Assembly: GCA_033854735.1 (NCBI GenBank)
Contig: JAWWPY010000554.1
Coordinates: 1-27,706, forward strand
DNA: 27,706 bases
Direction of reading: 5' to 3'
Source: JAWWPY01 sp033854735
GTDB taxonomy: Bacteria > Actinomycetota > Actinomycetes > Streptosporangiales > Streptosporangiaceae
Shown here: one piece after another, positions 7,969 to 15,884 of the stretch
Layout: each line of letters starts with the position of its first letter
Position numbering within the stretch: the stretch's first letter is position 1
The notes under the pieces: model-generated
The model's database searches: none
Told to the model about the DNA's origin: nothing
What the model saw: only the letters and a program-made list of their open reading frames with translations
Made by a program: the position numbers and the translations under genes

Positions 7969-8898
7969 CTAAGAGGGCAGCGCGTCCAGCCGCCGCAGGA
8001 TTACGCCCTCCCGCAGCGCCCATGGGCAGATCTCCAGCTCGGTCAGGCTGAACAGATCCATCGCGGCGTCCGCGACGATCGCGCCTGCCGCCAGTTGCGG
8101 GGCACGGCCATGGGACACGCCGGGAAGGCCGGCCCGCTCCTGCGCCGTCATCGCCGCCAGCCGTTCCGCCAGTTCGGTCACGTCGTTGTGGCTCACCACG
8201 CGCCTGGCATAAAAACCCTCGCTGGACGGCGCGGCGCCGGCGATCCTGGCCAGCTGGCGGAACGTCTTCGAGGTGGCGACGGCCCGGTCGGGCTGGCCGT
8301 CCCGCATCACCTCGCCCGCTCGCCTGGCTATCTCGGTGCGCACGTGCTTGCGCAATTGCCGGACTTCCCCACGGGGCGGCGGGTCGGCGGTGAACCAGTC
8401 GCGGGTGAGCCTGCCCGCGCCGAGTGGCAGCGAGATCGCCACGTCGGGCTCCTCGTCCACACCCGAGGCGATCTCCAGCGAGCCGCCGCCGATGTCGAGC
8501 ATCAGCACCTTCCCCGACGACCAGCCGAACCAGCGCCGGGCGGCCAGGAACGTCAGCCGGGATTCATCCGACCCGGGAAGCACCTGGATGTGCGCCTGCG
8601 TCTCGTCGCGGATGCGGCCTATCACCTCGTCACCGTTGGCCGCGTCCCTGATCGCGGACGTGGCGAAGGCCAGCAGTTCCTCCACCCCCTTGTCCTCGGC
8701 GATCTGGAGAGCATCCACAACGAAGGCCCGCAACTGCCTCTCGCCCCCCGCTGACAGCCGGTTGCCGGCCACCAGGTGCTCGTTAAGGTGCAGCTCAGCC
8801 TTGTGCGAGAACACCGGGGTGGGGCGCGCACCCTGGTACGCGTCCACCACCAGGAAGTGAACCGTGTTGGATCCCACGTCAAGGACACCGAGTCGCAT
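7969..8898 (-). CDS. Ppx/GppA exopolyphosphatase family protein
   Basis: A 309-residue protein of the ASKHA (actin-like ATPase) fold. The phosphate-1 loop is VLDVGSNTVHFLV (residues 5-17). A central ATSAIRDAANGDEV and the phosphate-2 loop LDIGGGSLEIASG (about 146-158) follow, with AVATSKTFRQLARI near the end. Short actinomycete members such as mycobacterial Ppx1/Ppx2 hydrolyse polyphosphate or bind (p)ppGpp. Which activity applies here is not decided by sequence. No ribosome binding site is visible before the ATG, so it may be leaderless. It ends tail-to-tail with the DivIVA-domain gene. Confidence 0.92.
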   Translation of the reverse strand: MRLGVLDVGSNTVHFLVVDAYQGARPTPVFSHKAELHLNEHLVAGNRLSAGGERQLRAFVVDALQIAEDKGVEELLAFATSAIRDAANGDEVIGRIRDETQAHIQVLPGSDESRLTFLAARRWFGWSSGKVLMLDIGGGSLEIASGVDEEPDVAISLPLGAGRLTRDWFTADPPPRGEVRQLRKHVRTEIARRAGEVMRDGQPDRAVATSKTFRQLARIAGAAPSSEGFYARRVVSHNDVTELAERLAAMTAQERAGLPGVSHGRAPQLAAGAIVADAAMDLFSLTELEICPWALREGVILRRLDALPS

Positions 8899-8901
8899 AC
8901 A

Positions 8902-8930
8902 TTGACGCTACTGGCCGCAGCGGACTAAAC
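8902..8930 (+). promoter_or_regulatory. Possible promoter for the DUF427 gene
   Basis: TTGACG (8902-8907), 17 bases, then CTAAAC (8925-8930), about 30 bases before the DUF427 ATG. The -35 is good and the -10 poor. It sits in the short divergent gap shared with the ppx-like gene. Confidence 0.35.
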
Positions 8931-8960
8931 GATCAGGCCCGCCGGGAAACGGAGGAACTA

Positions 8961-9710
8961 ATGGCCGCAGCCGCGGGCCGGGTCCGTACGGAGCCTGGCC
9001 GTAAGCGTGTACGGGTGTACCTGGCGGGCGAACTGGTCGCCGACACTAAGCACCCGGTCCTGGTCTGGGAGTGGCCGTACTTTCCCGTGTACTACATCCC
9101 GGTCGCCGATATCCGGGCTGAGCTGATCCCGTCCGGCGCCACCGAGCACTCGCCGAGCAGGGGCGACGCGCAGATTTACGATGTCAAGGTGTCCAGCGCC
9201 ACGGCCGACGGCGCGGCCCGCCGGTATCCGGACTCGCCGCTGGAGGACCTGCGCGAGGCGGTCCGGCTGGACTGGGCCGCGATGAGCGAGTGGTTCGAGG
9301 AGGATGAGCCGGTCTACACCCACCCGCGCGACCCCTACAAGCGGGTCGACATCCTGGCCAGCTCGCGGCATGTCCGGGTGGAGATCGACGGTGTCACCGT
9401 CGCGGATTCCCGGCAGCCCCGGATCCTGTTCGAGACCGGGCTGCCGCCGCGTTACTACCTGCCGCTGACCGACGTCCGGATGGACCTGCTGCGGCCCTCG
9501 GCCACCGAGTCGCACTGCCCGTACAAGGGCACCGCCGGGTACTGGTCGGTGGACAGCGGCCAGCAGGTTCACGACGACATCGTGTGGATCTACCGCATGC
9601 CGCTGCCGGAGAGCCAGAAGATCGCGGGCCTGGCCTGCTTCTACGATGAGAAGGTGGACGTCTACCTGGACGGCGACCTGCAGGCCCGGCCGGCCACCCA
9701 TTTCAGCTGA
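8961..9710 (+). CDS. Two-domain DUF427 protein
   Basis: A 249-residue protein with two copies of the DUF427 beta-barrel-like domain. The first is at about residues 15-110 (VRVYLAGELVADTKHPVLVWEWPYFPVYYIP). The second is at about 128-240 (VRVEIDGVTVADSRQPRILFETGLPPRYYLP, then HCPYKGTAGYWSV). The paired K/C/P residues in SHCPYKG are hallmarks of the family. The function is unknown; no substrate has been firmly assigned. GGAGG 5 bases before the ATG fixes the start. It is divergent from the ppx-like gene. Confidence 0.9.
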   Translation: MAAAAGRVRTEPGRKRVRVYLAGELVADTKHPVLVWEWPYFPVYYIPVADIRAELIPSGATEHSPSRGDAQIYDVKVSSATADGAARRYPDSPLEDLREAVRLDWAAMSEWFEEDEPVYTHPRDPYKRVDILASSRHVRVEIDGVTVADSRQPRILFETGLPPRYYLPLTDVRMDLLRPSATESHCPYKGTAGYWSVDSGQQVHDDIVWIYRMPLPESQKIAGLACFYDEKVDVYLDGDLQARPATHFS

Positions 9711-9773
9711 GCGGTGCGGGCCTGGCGGGGCCGCAGGCTTCCAGCCTGGGCTGCGCCGCCGTGTCCCGCCCTG

Positions 9774-10958
9774 TCATTGGCGGCCGTAGTCCTCGATGCG
9801 CGCTGTAGACGGCCCACGCCGCTGCCCGATGGCCTGGGCGGCGGCCTCCGCCTCCCGCATGACCCGCAGGATATTGCCGCCCGCCAGCCGCCGGCAGTCC
9901 TCGTCGCTCCAGCCCCGGCCCAGCAGCTCGGCGATCAATGCCGGATAGCAGGAGACGTCAGCCAGCCCTTCGGGGACGTGGTCGGTGCCGTCAAAATCTG
10001 AGCCGATGCCGACATGGTCGAGGCCGGCCACCTCGCGGACATGCTCGACGTGGCTGGCCACCTGGGCCAGCGTGGCGGCCGGCCGGGGATGATCCACGAC
10101 CCATTCCTGCCGCACCCCGGGCCGGAGGGTCCAGTCCCACGGCTCCATGCCGCGCCGCTCCATCTCGGCGCTGAGGTCGTTCTCCCAGTCTCGGCACTCG
10201 GGCGCGATGAAGGACGGCACGAACGTCACCATGCACACCCCGTCGTTGGCCGGCAGCCGGGCCAGGATCTCGTCGGGCACATTGCGCGGGTGATCGCACA
10301 GGGCACGGGCGCTGGAGTGGGAGAAGATGACCGGCGCCTCCGCCGTGTCCAGGGCGTCACGCATGGTCGCGGACGAGACGTGGGACAGGTCCACGAGCAT
10401 GCCGAGCCGCTGCATCTCCCTGACCACCTCGCGGCCGAAGGCGGTCAGGCCGCCTGCCTTCGGCTCATCGGTGGCCGAGTCGGCCCACGGGACGTTCGCA
10501 TTGTGTGTCAGGGTCAGGTACCGGACCCCGATCCGGTAGAGCGTCCGGAGCACGCCCATCGAGGACGCGATCGAGTGGCCGCCCTCGGCGCCGATCAGCG
10601 ACGCCACCCGGCCCGCGGCGAAGATCCGGTCCACGTCGGCGGCGGTCAGTGCGAGCTCAAGCACGCCAGGGTAGCGGCAGATCATCCGGCGCACCAGATC
10701 GACCTGCTCCAGAGTGGCCGACACCGCACGGTCGCCCGGCAGCGTCGTCGGCACGAACACCGACCAGAACTGGGCACCGAGCCCGCCGGCCGCGATCCGC
10801 GGCAGGTCAGTGTGGGTGAACGGGACCGGCGACGCGAGATCGGCCGAGCTGAGATCCTCGTGCCCGGCATCCCGCAGTTCCCAGGCGAGATCGTTGTGGC
10901 CGTCCACGAGGGGGAAGCGGCTGAGCAGTTCCCGGGCGGCGCTGTGCTGGCTTGTCAC
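9774..10958 (-). CDS. Membrane dipeptidase (peptidase M19)
   Basis: A 394-residue amidohydrolase-fold metallopeptidase. The N-terminal zinc motif is LVDGHNDLAW (about residues 17-26). The bridging Glu lies in IGAEGGHSI, with further metal ligands in VDLSHVS and IFSHSSAR. The C-terminal HVGIGSDFDG is typical of M19. Bacterial members cleave dipeptides (often L-Xaa-D/L-Xaa) and are zinc enzymes related to renal dipeptidase. The start is GTG 10958. It lies tail-to-tail with DUF427 and 24 bases downstream of the alcohol dehydrogenase gene on the same strand, so it could be co-transcribed. Confidence 0.92.
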   Translation of the reverse strand: MTSQHSAARELLSRFPLVDGHNDLAWELRDAGHEDLSSADLASPVPFTHTDLPRIAAGGLGAQFWSVFVPTTLPGDRAVSATLEQVDLVRRMICRYPGVLELALTAADVDRIFAAGRVASLIGAEGGHSIASSMGVLRTLYRIGVRYLTLTHNANVPWADSATDEPKAGGLTAFGREVVREMQRLGMLVDLSHVSSATMRDALDTAEAPVIFSHSSARALCDHPRNVPDEILARLPANDGVCMVTFVPSFIAPECRDWENDLSAEMERRGMEPWDWTLRPGVRQEWVVDHPRPAATLAQVASHVEHVREVAGLDHVGIGSDFDGTDHVPEGLADVSCYPALIAELLGRGWSDEDCRRLAGGNILRVMREAEAAAQAIGQRRGPSTARIEDYGRQ

Positions 10959-10982
10959 CCGCGAGAGCCTACAGAATCCTGG

Positions 10983-11981
10983 CTACATCGACAGGACGGC
11001 GGCGCCGTGCACGCGGTCAGCGGCCAGATCGGCGAGCGCCTGGTCAGCCTGGCCGAAGTCGTACGGGGTCGTGGTGACCCCGATGTGCAGCCGCTCAGCG
11101 AGGGTGAGGAACTCGGCCGCGTCGCCTCGCGTGTTCGAGGTGACGCTGCGCACCGCCCGTTCCTGGAACAGGTGCTCGGCGTAGTTCAGCGACGGGATGT
11201 CGGTCAGGTAGATGCCGGCGATCGCGAGCGTGCCACCCCGGTCCAGCGCGGCCAGCGCGGTCGGCACCAACTCCCCGACGGGGGCGAACAGGATGGCCGA
11301 GTCGAGCGGCTCGGGCGGCGGGTCGTCGGAACCCTGCGCCGAGGCGGCGCCGAGGGTGAGCGCCAGATCCCTGGCCGCCGCGCCCCTGGTGAACACGTGC
11401 ACGGCCGCGCCCTCGGCGATGGCGATCTGCGCAGCGAGGTGCGCGGATCCACCGAAGCCGTAGATGCCCAGGGTGCCGCCGGGCGGCAGCTCGGCCCGCC
11501 GCAGAGCACGGTAGCCGATGATCCCGGCGCACAGCAGCGGCGCCAGTTCCGCGTCGCTGAACCCGTGCGGTAGCGGGTGCGCGAACGCGTCCGCGACGAC
11601 CATGTACTCCGCGTAACCGCCGTGGTAATCCCAGCCGGTGTAGACCGATGCGGGGCAGAGATTCTCGTTGCCGCGCCGGCAGTACGGGCAGGACCCGTCG
11701 GTCCCGCCGAGCCAGGCCGCCCCCACCCGGTCGCCGGGCTCGAACCTGACCGCACCGGGCCCGGCCTCGACGACCTCGCCCACGACCTCATGACCGGGCG
11801 TGATGTCCGGTGCTTTGGGCTGGAGGTCACCCTCGGCCAGGTGCAGATCGGTCCGGCAGACGCCGCAGCAGCGGACCTTGACCAGCAGCTGGCCGGGCCC
11901 GGGCTGGGGAATCGGCCGCTCGATCAGGCGTAGCGGTCCCGTGGCCGCCGGCCCGGGTTTATGGACCACCCATGCGCGCAC
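10983..11981 (-). CDS. Zinc-dependent alcohol dehydrogenase (MDR family)
   Basis: A 332-residue medium-chain dehydrogenase. Catalytic zinc ligands are C38 (CCGVCRTDLHLAEG) and the PGHEVVGEV histidine (about 64), with the cofactor fold at IYGFGGSAHLAAQIAIAEG. The structural-zinc loop reads TDGSCPYCRRGNENLC: three cysteines, with Asp where the first of the usual four would be. It probably oxidises an alcohol or reduces an aldehyde with NAD(P)H. GTG 11981 is the start. A MarR regulator is divergent, and the 180-base gap holds an operator-like palindrome, so MarR control of this gene is plausible. Confidence 0.88.
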   Translation of the reverse strand: MRAWVVHKPGPAATGPLRLIERPIPQPGPGQLLVKVRCCGVCRTDLHLAEGDLQPKAPDITPGHEVVGEVVEAGPGAVRFEPGDRVGAAWLGGTDGSCPYCRRGNENLCPASVYTGWDYHGGYAEYMVVADAFAHPLPHGFSDAELAPLLCAGIIGYRALRRAELPPGGTLGIYGFGGSAHLAAQIAIAEGAAVHVFTRGAAARDLALTLGAASAQGSDDPPPEPLDSAILFAPVGELVPTALAALDRGGTLAIAGIYLTDIPSLNYAEHLFQERAVRSVTSNTRGDAAEFLTLAERLHIGVTTTPYDFGQADQALADLAADRVHGAAVLSM

Positions 11982-12118
11982 GGCTCTACGGTACGGCCCG
12001 CGGCATGGTCAGGGCGCGGACTTCGCGGCCGGCCGGGTAAAGCGGGTCACCACGGAAACGGTGGCGAGACCCTTCAGCATGCCCATCTGGTTGTGGCGCT
12101 GTCCACCGCAGCTCCCTG

Positions 12119-12147
12119 TTGCCAATGACAGTTACGTTAGCGATATT
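12119..12147 (+). promoter_or_regulatory. Promoter of the MarR gene
   Basis: TTGCCA (12119-12124), 17 bases, then GATATT (12142-12147). Four of six bases match consensus in the -10. It directly precedes the marR start and overlaps the palindrome at 12145-12159. Confidence 0.55.
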
Positions 12148-12159
12148 ACCGTACGTAAT
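12145..12159. promoter_or_regulatory. Operator-like palindrome ATTACCGTACGTAAT
   Basis: A 15-base near-perfect inverted repeat with ATTAC/GTAAT arms around CGTAC. It covers the end of the -10 and the expected transcription start of the MarR gene. MarR dimers bind palindromes of this size, so autoregulation is likely, and the divergent dehydrogenase may be co-regulated. Confidence 0.55.
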
Positions 12160-12196
12160 AATCGTGCCAGCGAAACAACCCGAGTACGCTGAACAG

Positions 12197-12712
12197 GTGG
12201 AACTGGATCGGGTACCGCAGCGGATCGCCGAGGAAGGCTGGCAGAGCGCCGATCCGGGCCTGATCGCAGGTCTCGATGAGACCGAACGCCGGCGCGCCCT
12301 GGTGGCGCAGACCGCACGCTTCGCGGCCGCCTTCCTCCGCTGGACGGACGGGCGCTCCTGTGACGGGCTGAGCTACACCCGGCTGCGCCTCCTCGAGGCG
12401 CTGCACTGCGGCGGGCCAGCCATCATGCGCGAAATCGGGGTGCAATTGGGAGTCAGCCCGCGGAACATGACCGCCATGGTCGACGCGCTGGAGGACGCGC
12501 GGCTCGTGGTCCGCCGCCCGCATCCGACTGACCGCCGGGCCACCCTGGTCGAGCTCTCGCCCGCCGGGGTCAGGGAAGCGGAGCAGGCCCTCGCGCCGCG
12601 GCTCGACGCGATGGCTGAACTCTTCAAGGTGTTCTCTCCCGAGGAGCAGCAGCAGTTCTTCACCGCCCTCAGCCGCCTGATCCAGGCCATAGACACCCGC
12701 CAGGAAGCCTGA
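12197..12712 (+). CDS. MarR-family transcriptional regulator
   Basis: About 171 residues with a winged helix-turn-helix: MREIGVQLGVSPRNMTAMVDALEDARLVVRR is the recognition region, and HPTDRRATLVELSPAG is the beta-wing signature of MarR proteins. Dimer helices flank it at both ends. GTG 12197 is my choice because it gives a normal N-terminus. GTG 12164 is also in frame and would lie just after the expected transcription start, almost leaderless. It is divergent from the alcohol dehydrogenase, which is the most likely target besides itself. The ligand is unknown. Confidence 0.87.
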   Translation: MELDRVPQRIAEEGWQSADPGLIAGLDETERRRALVAQTARFAAAFLRWTDGRSCDGLSYTRLRLLEALHCGGPAIMREIGVQLGVSPRNMTAMVDALEDARLVVRRPHPTDRRATLVELSPAGVREAEQALAPRLDAMAELFKVFSPEEQQQFFTALSRLIQAIDTRQEA

Positions 12713-12715
12713 CGC

Positions 12716-14227
12716 TCAGCCGCCTGGTGTGGTCACCAGCACGGGGCTGGCCGGCACGGGGCTGGCCGGCACGGGGCTGGCCGGCACGGGGCTGAGCGCG
12801 ACCGGACTCACCGTGACCGGGCGGCGGACCGGGCCGGCGGCGACCGGGGCTCGCCGGGCGCGCACCCAGCGAGCAGCCGACACGGCCACGACGATGAGGA
12901 CGGCAGTGCCGTAACCGATCCGTTGTGCTGCGGTCGCGGAGAGCGACAGGCCCGGCAGTGGCTGCATGACGGACAGGTGCATGGCCGCGGCGAAGGCGAG
13001 CCACTCGGCCCGGCCATCGAACGCGACCAGCATCACCAGCAGCATCGAGTACCAGGGGAACGGCGGCGTGGCGACGGCGAGCGCCACGCCGGTCATCACC
13101 ACCGCGCCACGCCACGGCTGGTCCGGGTCGCTACGGCGGAGGACCGCGAACGCCGTCACGGCCAGCACCGTGAACGCCGCCAGGGTGGCCAGCCGGCCGG
13201 ACGCGAACTCGTCGAGCAGCACGAACCGCGCGCCGCTGTTGTACCCCTCCTGGTTCAGGTAAATGGGCAGGAAGCCAAGCACCCCACCGTGGACCCGCAG
13301 CACGTGTGGCAGGTAGACCAGCCCCGTCGCGGCTACCGCGGCGGACGCCACGGCGGCCCACCGGCGGCGCAGCACCGCAGGGACCACCAGTACCGGCGTC
13401 ATCTTGGCCGCGAAGGCGAGGCCGAGCAGCGCGCCACCGGCCAGGGACCGGCGCAGCCGACCCGCCTTCGCCAGCACCACCAGCGCCCCGGCAGTGAGGC
13501 CCGCCGCCAGCACGTCCACATGCGCGTTGTTGCCGGCCTCCAGTGCGACCACCGGGCACCAGGCCCAGAGCACGGCCAGCCGCGGATCACGCCCCAGCGA
13601 CCGCAGGCCGAACAGCAGCGCCGCGGTGGCGACGATGGCGCACAGCGCGGCGCCGGCCTGAATGGGGGTTGACCCGCTGCCCAGCAGCGGCGACATGTAG
13701 TCCACAGCCAGGAAGTAGGCCTCGGCGACCGGCGGGTAGATCGTGGGCACGGTTGGCCGGTTGATCCTGGTGCAGCCGGCGACGAGCGTCTGGCCGTTGG
13801 TGACAGCCGCCTTCGCGCCGGGCCGGACGCAGTGCGGTGCCGGGGCGCTCCACAGGAACGGCTCGCGCAGCGCCACCAGCTGCGGGGCGGCGGGCACGTA
13901 CTGGTAGGGGTCGAATCCCGATGCCTGGACCCGGCCGTCCCAGATGTAGCGGTACAGGTCATCGCTGGTTCGTGGTGGCGCCGACAACGCCGCCAACTGG
14001 ACCGCGATCCCGCCGAGCAGGATCACCGCGACGGACCACCGCAGCGGGGTCCTGCGCACCAGCCAGGCGCCTGCCGCGAACGCCGCCCACAACGCGGCCA
14101 TCAACGGCAGCGTGCCAAACCGCGCCAGCCGCGGATCGGGGTGCACGACGAGCAGCACCAGGCATGTGATCATCGCTGCGGCCGCGGCCGCAGCGATGAC
14201 CCGCATCCGTCCAGTCATGGCGACCAC
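12716..14227 (-). CDS. Polytopic GT87-like mannosyltransferase
   Basis: A 503-residue membrane protein with about ten or more hydrophobic segments. The first extracytoplasmic loop carries TSDDLYRYIWDGRVQASGFDPYQYVP; its acidic pair is typical of GT-C enzymes that use polyprenol-phosphate mannose. PFPWYSMLL appears late. The actinobacterial GT87 family (PimE-like) adds mannose to lipids or glycans outside the membrane. GTG 14227 or ATG 14218 could be the start. The extreme C-terminus is a repeat tail (SPVPA units), encoded by 15-base repeats. Substrate not determinable. Confidence 0.8.
   Translation of the reverse strand: MVAMTGRMRVIAAAAAAAMITCLVLLVVHPDPRLARFGTLPLMAALWAAFAAGAWLVRRTPLRWSVAVILLGGIAVQLAALSAPPRTSDDLYRYIWDGRVQASGFDPYQYVPAAPQLVALREPFLWSAPAPHCVRPGAKAAVTNGQTLVAGCTRINRPTVPTIYPPVAEAYFLAVDYMSPLLGSGSTPIQAGAALCAIVATAALLFGLRSLGRDPRLAVLWAWCPVVALEAGNNAHVDVLAAGLTAGALVVLAKAGRLRRSLAGGALLGLAFAAKMTPVLVVPAVLRRRWAAVASAAVAATGLVYLPHVLRVHGGVLGFLPIYLNQEGYNSGARFVLLDEFASGRLATLAAFTVLAVTAFAVLRRSDPDQPWRGAVVMTGVALAVATPPFPWYSMLLVMLVAFDGRAEWLAFAAAMHLSVMQPLPGLSLSATAAQRIGYGTAVLIVVAVSAARWVRARRAPVAAGPVRRPVTVSPVALSPVPASPVPASPVPASPVLVTTPGG
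12741..12795. repeat. 15-bp tandem repeat in the mannosyltransferase tail
   Basis: Three exact copies of ACGGGGCTGGCCGGC plus a partial fourth. On the minus strand they encode repeated SPVPA at the cytoplasmic or outer tail of the GT87-like protein. In-frame 15-base units allow length change without frameshift. Confidence 0.85.
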
Positions 14228-14324
14228 GCTTCCATCCGGGCGCCGGACGCGGGGTGTGACCAGGCCAGCACGTAAGCAATCGGTAACGGCTGGGAGGCAC
14301 CCGCGCCGGGAGCCCGGCCAGGCG

Positions 14325-14939
14325 TCAGCTGAGGGCGGCGAACCAGCGGCCTGAGTCGGTCCAGATCTCAGTTACCGTGAGGCCAGCGGTCTGGCCGAGG
14401 TCGCCGATCTGATCAGCGCCGATCCAGGCCCAGGGGAACCAGTCGCTCAGCGTGACCCCTTGCCTCAGCCGTACCTGCTCAACAAGCAGGGGCGTACCGG
14501 GCGGTTCCACTTCGACCAGGGCCCGGCCACCCGGCATGATCAGTTCCGCGACCCGGCGCAGCAGCGTGCCCGGGTCGCCGCCGATCCCGATGTTCCCGTC
14601 GGCCAGCAGCAGGGTGGCCCAGCGCCCGGTTCCCGGTACCGCACCGAAGACGTCTCTGCGCAGCGCGAGCGCTCCGGACGACCGGGCGAGCCAGACGGCG
14701 TACGGAGTGACGTCAATGCCCAGTGCCGGAACCCCGCGCTCGGCCAGCGCCACCGTCAGGCGCCCGGGCCCGGAACCGACATCGAGGGTGTGCCCCTTGC
14801 AGCGGTCCAGGATCGATCCGTCACCCGGCACGGCGCGCGTCCACTCCTCGGCCCTGAGCGGAGTGCGGCGGCCATCGGCGTGTTCGATCTCCGCCCGCGC
14901 GAGGCCGGCCAGCGCGTCCTCGTATAGCTGACCGAGCAC
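14325..14939 (-). CDS. Class I SAM-dependent methyltransferase
   Basis: A 204-residue Rossmann methyltransferase. Motif I is LDVGSGPGRLTVALAERG, followed by ALGIDVTPYAVWLARSSG for the adenosyl acid loop. LLADGNIGIGGDPGTLLRRVAEL is characteristic of the actinobacterial group found beside two-component and GT2/DUF2064 genes. Start: GTG 14939 has GAGGAGG 8 bases upstream and gives the usual VLGQLYEDAL N-terminus; an upstream GTG (14966) is possible. It is divergent from the response regulator. The target is unknown; a sugar or small molecule from the nearby glycosyl genes is inference. Confidence 0.82.
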   Translation of the reverse strand: MLGQLYEDALAGLARAEIEHADGRRTPLRAEEWTRAVPGDGSILDRCKGHTLDVGSGPGRLTVALAERGVPALGIDVTPYAVWLARSSGALALRRDVFGAVPGTGRWATLLLADGNIGIGGDPGTLLRRVAELIMPGGRALVEVEPPGTPLLVEQVRLRQGVTLSDWFPWAWIGADQIGDLGQTAGLTVTEIWTDSGRWFAALS

Positions 14940-15170
14940 GAGGGCCACCTCCTCAGCAGGGCGCACGGGCTGTCCGACCGCGAAGAGCCTAGCTTCCGCC
15001 TGCGCCCGGCGTTGCCGGGTTACCCTTACGTTCCTGTGACGGAATTACCTCGGATAGAGGCGCAAAACGGGTTCCCGCTCTACCGTTGAGAGCGTGACCA
15101 GGAATTCCGCACTTAACAGACGGACCATCGCCAATCCCAGAGGCCTGTGGCAGCGCCGGGAGGTGGCATC

Positions 15171-15884
15171 GTGACCACCACCGATCGTCCCGGCCGCATC
15201 ATGGTCGACGACGACGATCCCACGCTCGCCGACGTGGTCGGACGCTACCTTGTCCGCGACGGCCACCAGGTGGAGTGCTGCGGCGATGGCTTCGAAGCTC
15301 TCCGCCGTATCGCTGACGAGCCGCCTGACCTGGTCGTGCTGGATCTCATGCTGCCTGGGATGGACGGGCTGGAGATCTGCCGCAGGCTGCGGGCGCAGTG
15401 GCCCATCCCGGTAGTGATGCTGACCGCGCTCGGTGAGGAGACGGACCGCGTGGTCGGCTTCGAGACCGGTGCCGACGACTACGTCACCAAGCCGTTCAGC
15501 CCGCGCGAGCTCGCGTTGCGGGTGAAGTCGGTGCTGCGCCGCGCCCGTGGCGGCGGCCTGCCCGACGCGCACTCGCTCGGCGTGGTCAAGGACGGCGACC
15601 TGATGATCGACCTGGGGGCGCACGCGGCCACCCTCAAGGGCAATGCGCTGGCCCTCACCTCGCGGGAGTACGACCTGCTCGCATTCCTCATGCAGCATCC
15701 TGGGCAGGCCTTCACCCGCGAGCAACTGCTCGGGCATGTGTGGAGTTGGACATTCGGTGACACGTCCACGGTCACCGTGCACATCCGCCGGCTGCGCGAA
15801 AAAATCGAGTCCGACCCCACAATGCCCAGGCGGCTCGTCACGGTCTGGGGCGTTGGCTACCGCTACGAACCGGAGCACGCATGA
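15171..15884 (+). CDS. OmpR-family response regulator
   Basis: A 237-residue regulator. The receiver domain (about residues 8-125) carries the acidic pocket DDDDPT, the phospho-Asp in LVVLDLMLPGMDGLE, and the conserved Lys in DDYVTKPFSPREL. The DNA-binding winged helix follows (about 135-235), ending VWGVGYRYEPEHA. Start: GTG 15171, with GGGAGG just upstream. The usual VVDDD is MVDDDD here, which still keeps the acidic pair. The stop overlaps the kinase ATG (ATGA), so the two-component pair is coupled. Confidence 0.93.
   Translation: MTTTDRPGRIMVDDDDPTLADVVGRYLVRDGHQVECCGDGFEALRRIADEPPDLVVLDLMLPGMDGLEICRRLRAQWPIPVVMLTALGEETDRVVGFETGADDYVTKPFSPRELALRVKSVLRRARGGGLPDAHSLGVVKDGDLMIDLGAHAATLKGNALALTSREYDLLAFLMQHPGQAFTREQLLGHVWSWTFGDTSTVTVHIRRLREKIESDPTMPRRLVTVWGVGYRYEPEHA

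Noticed and set aside
10014..11573. A 519-codon plus-strand open frame opposite the dipeptidase and dehydrogenase
   Set aside because: It is a shadow of two clear enzymes on the minus strand; composition is His/Arg/Gly-rich with no domain.
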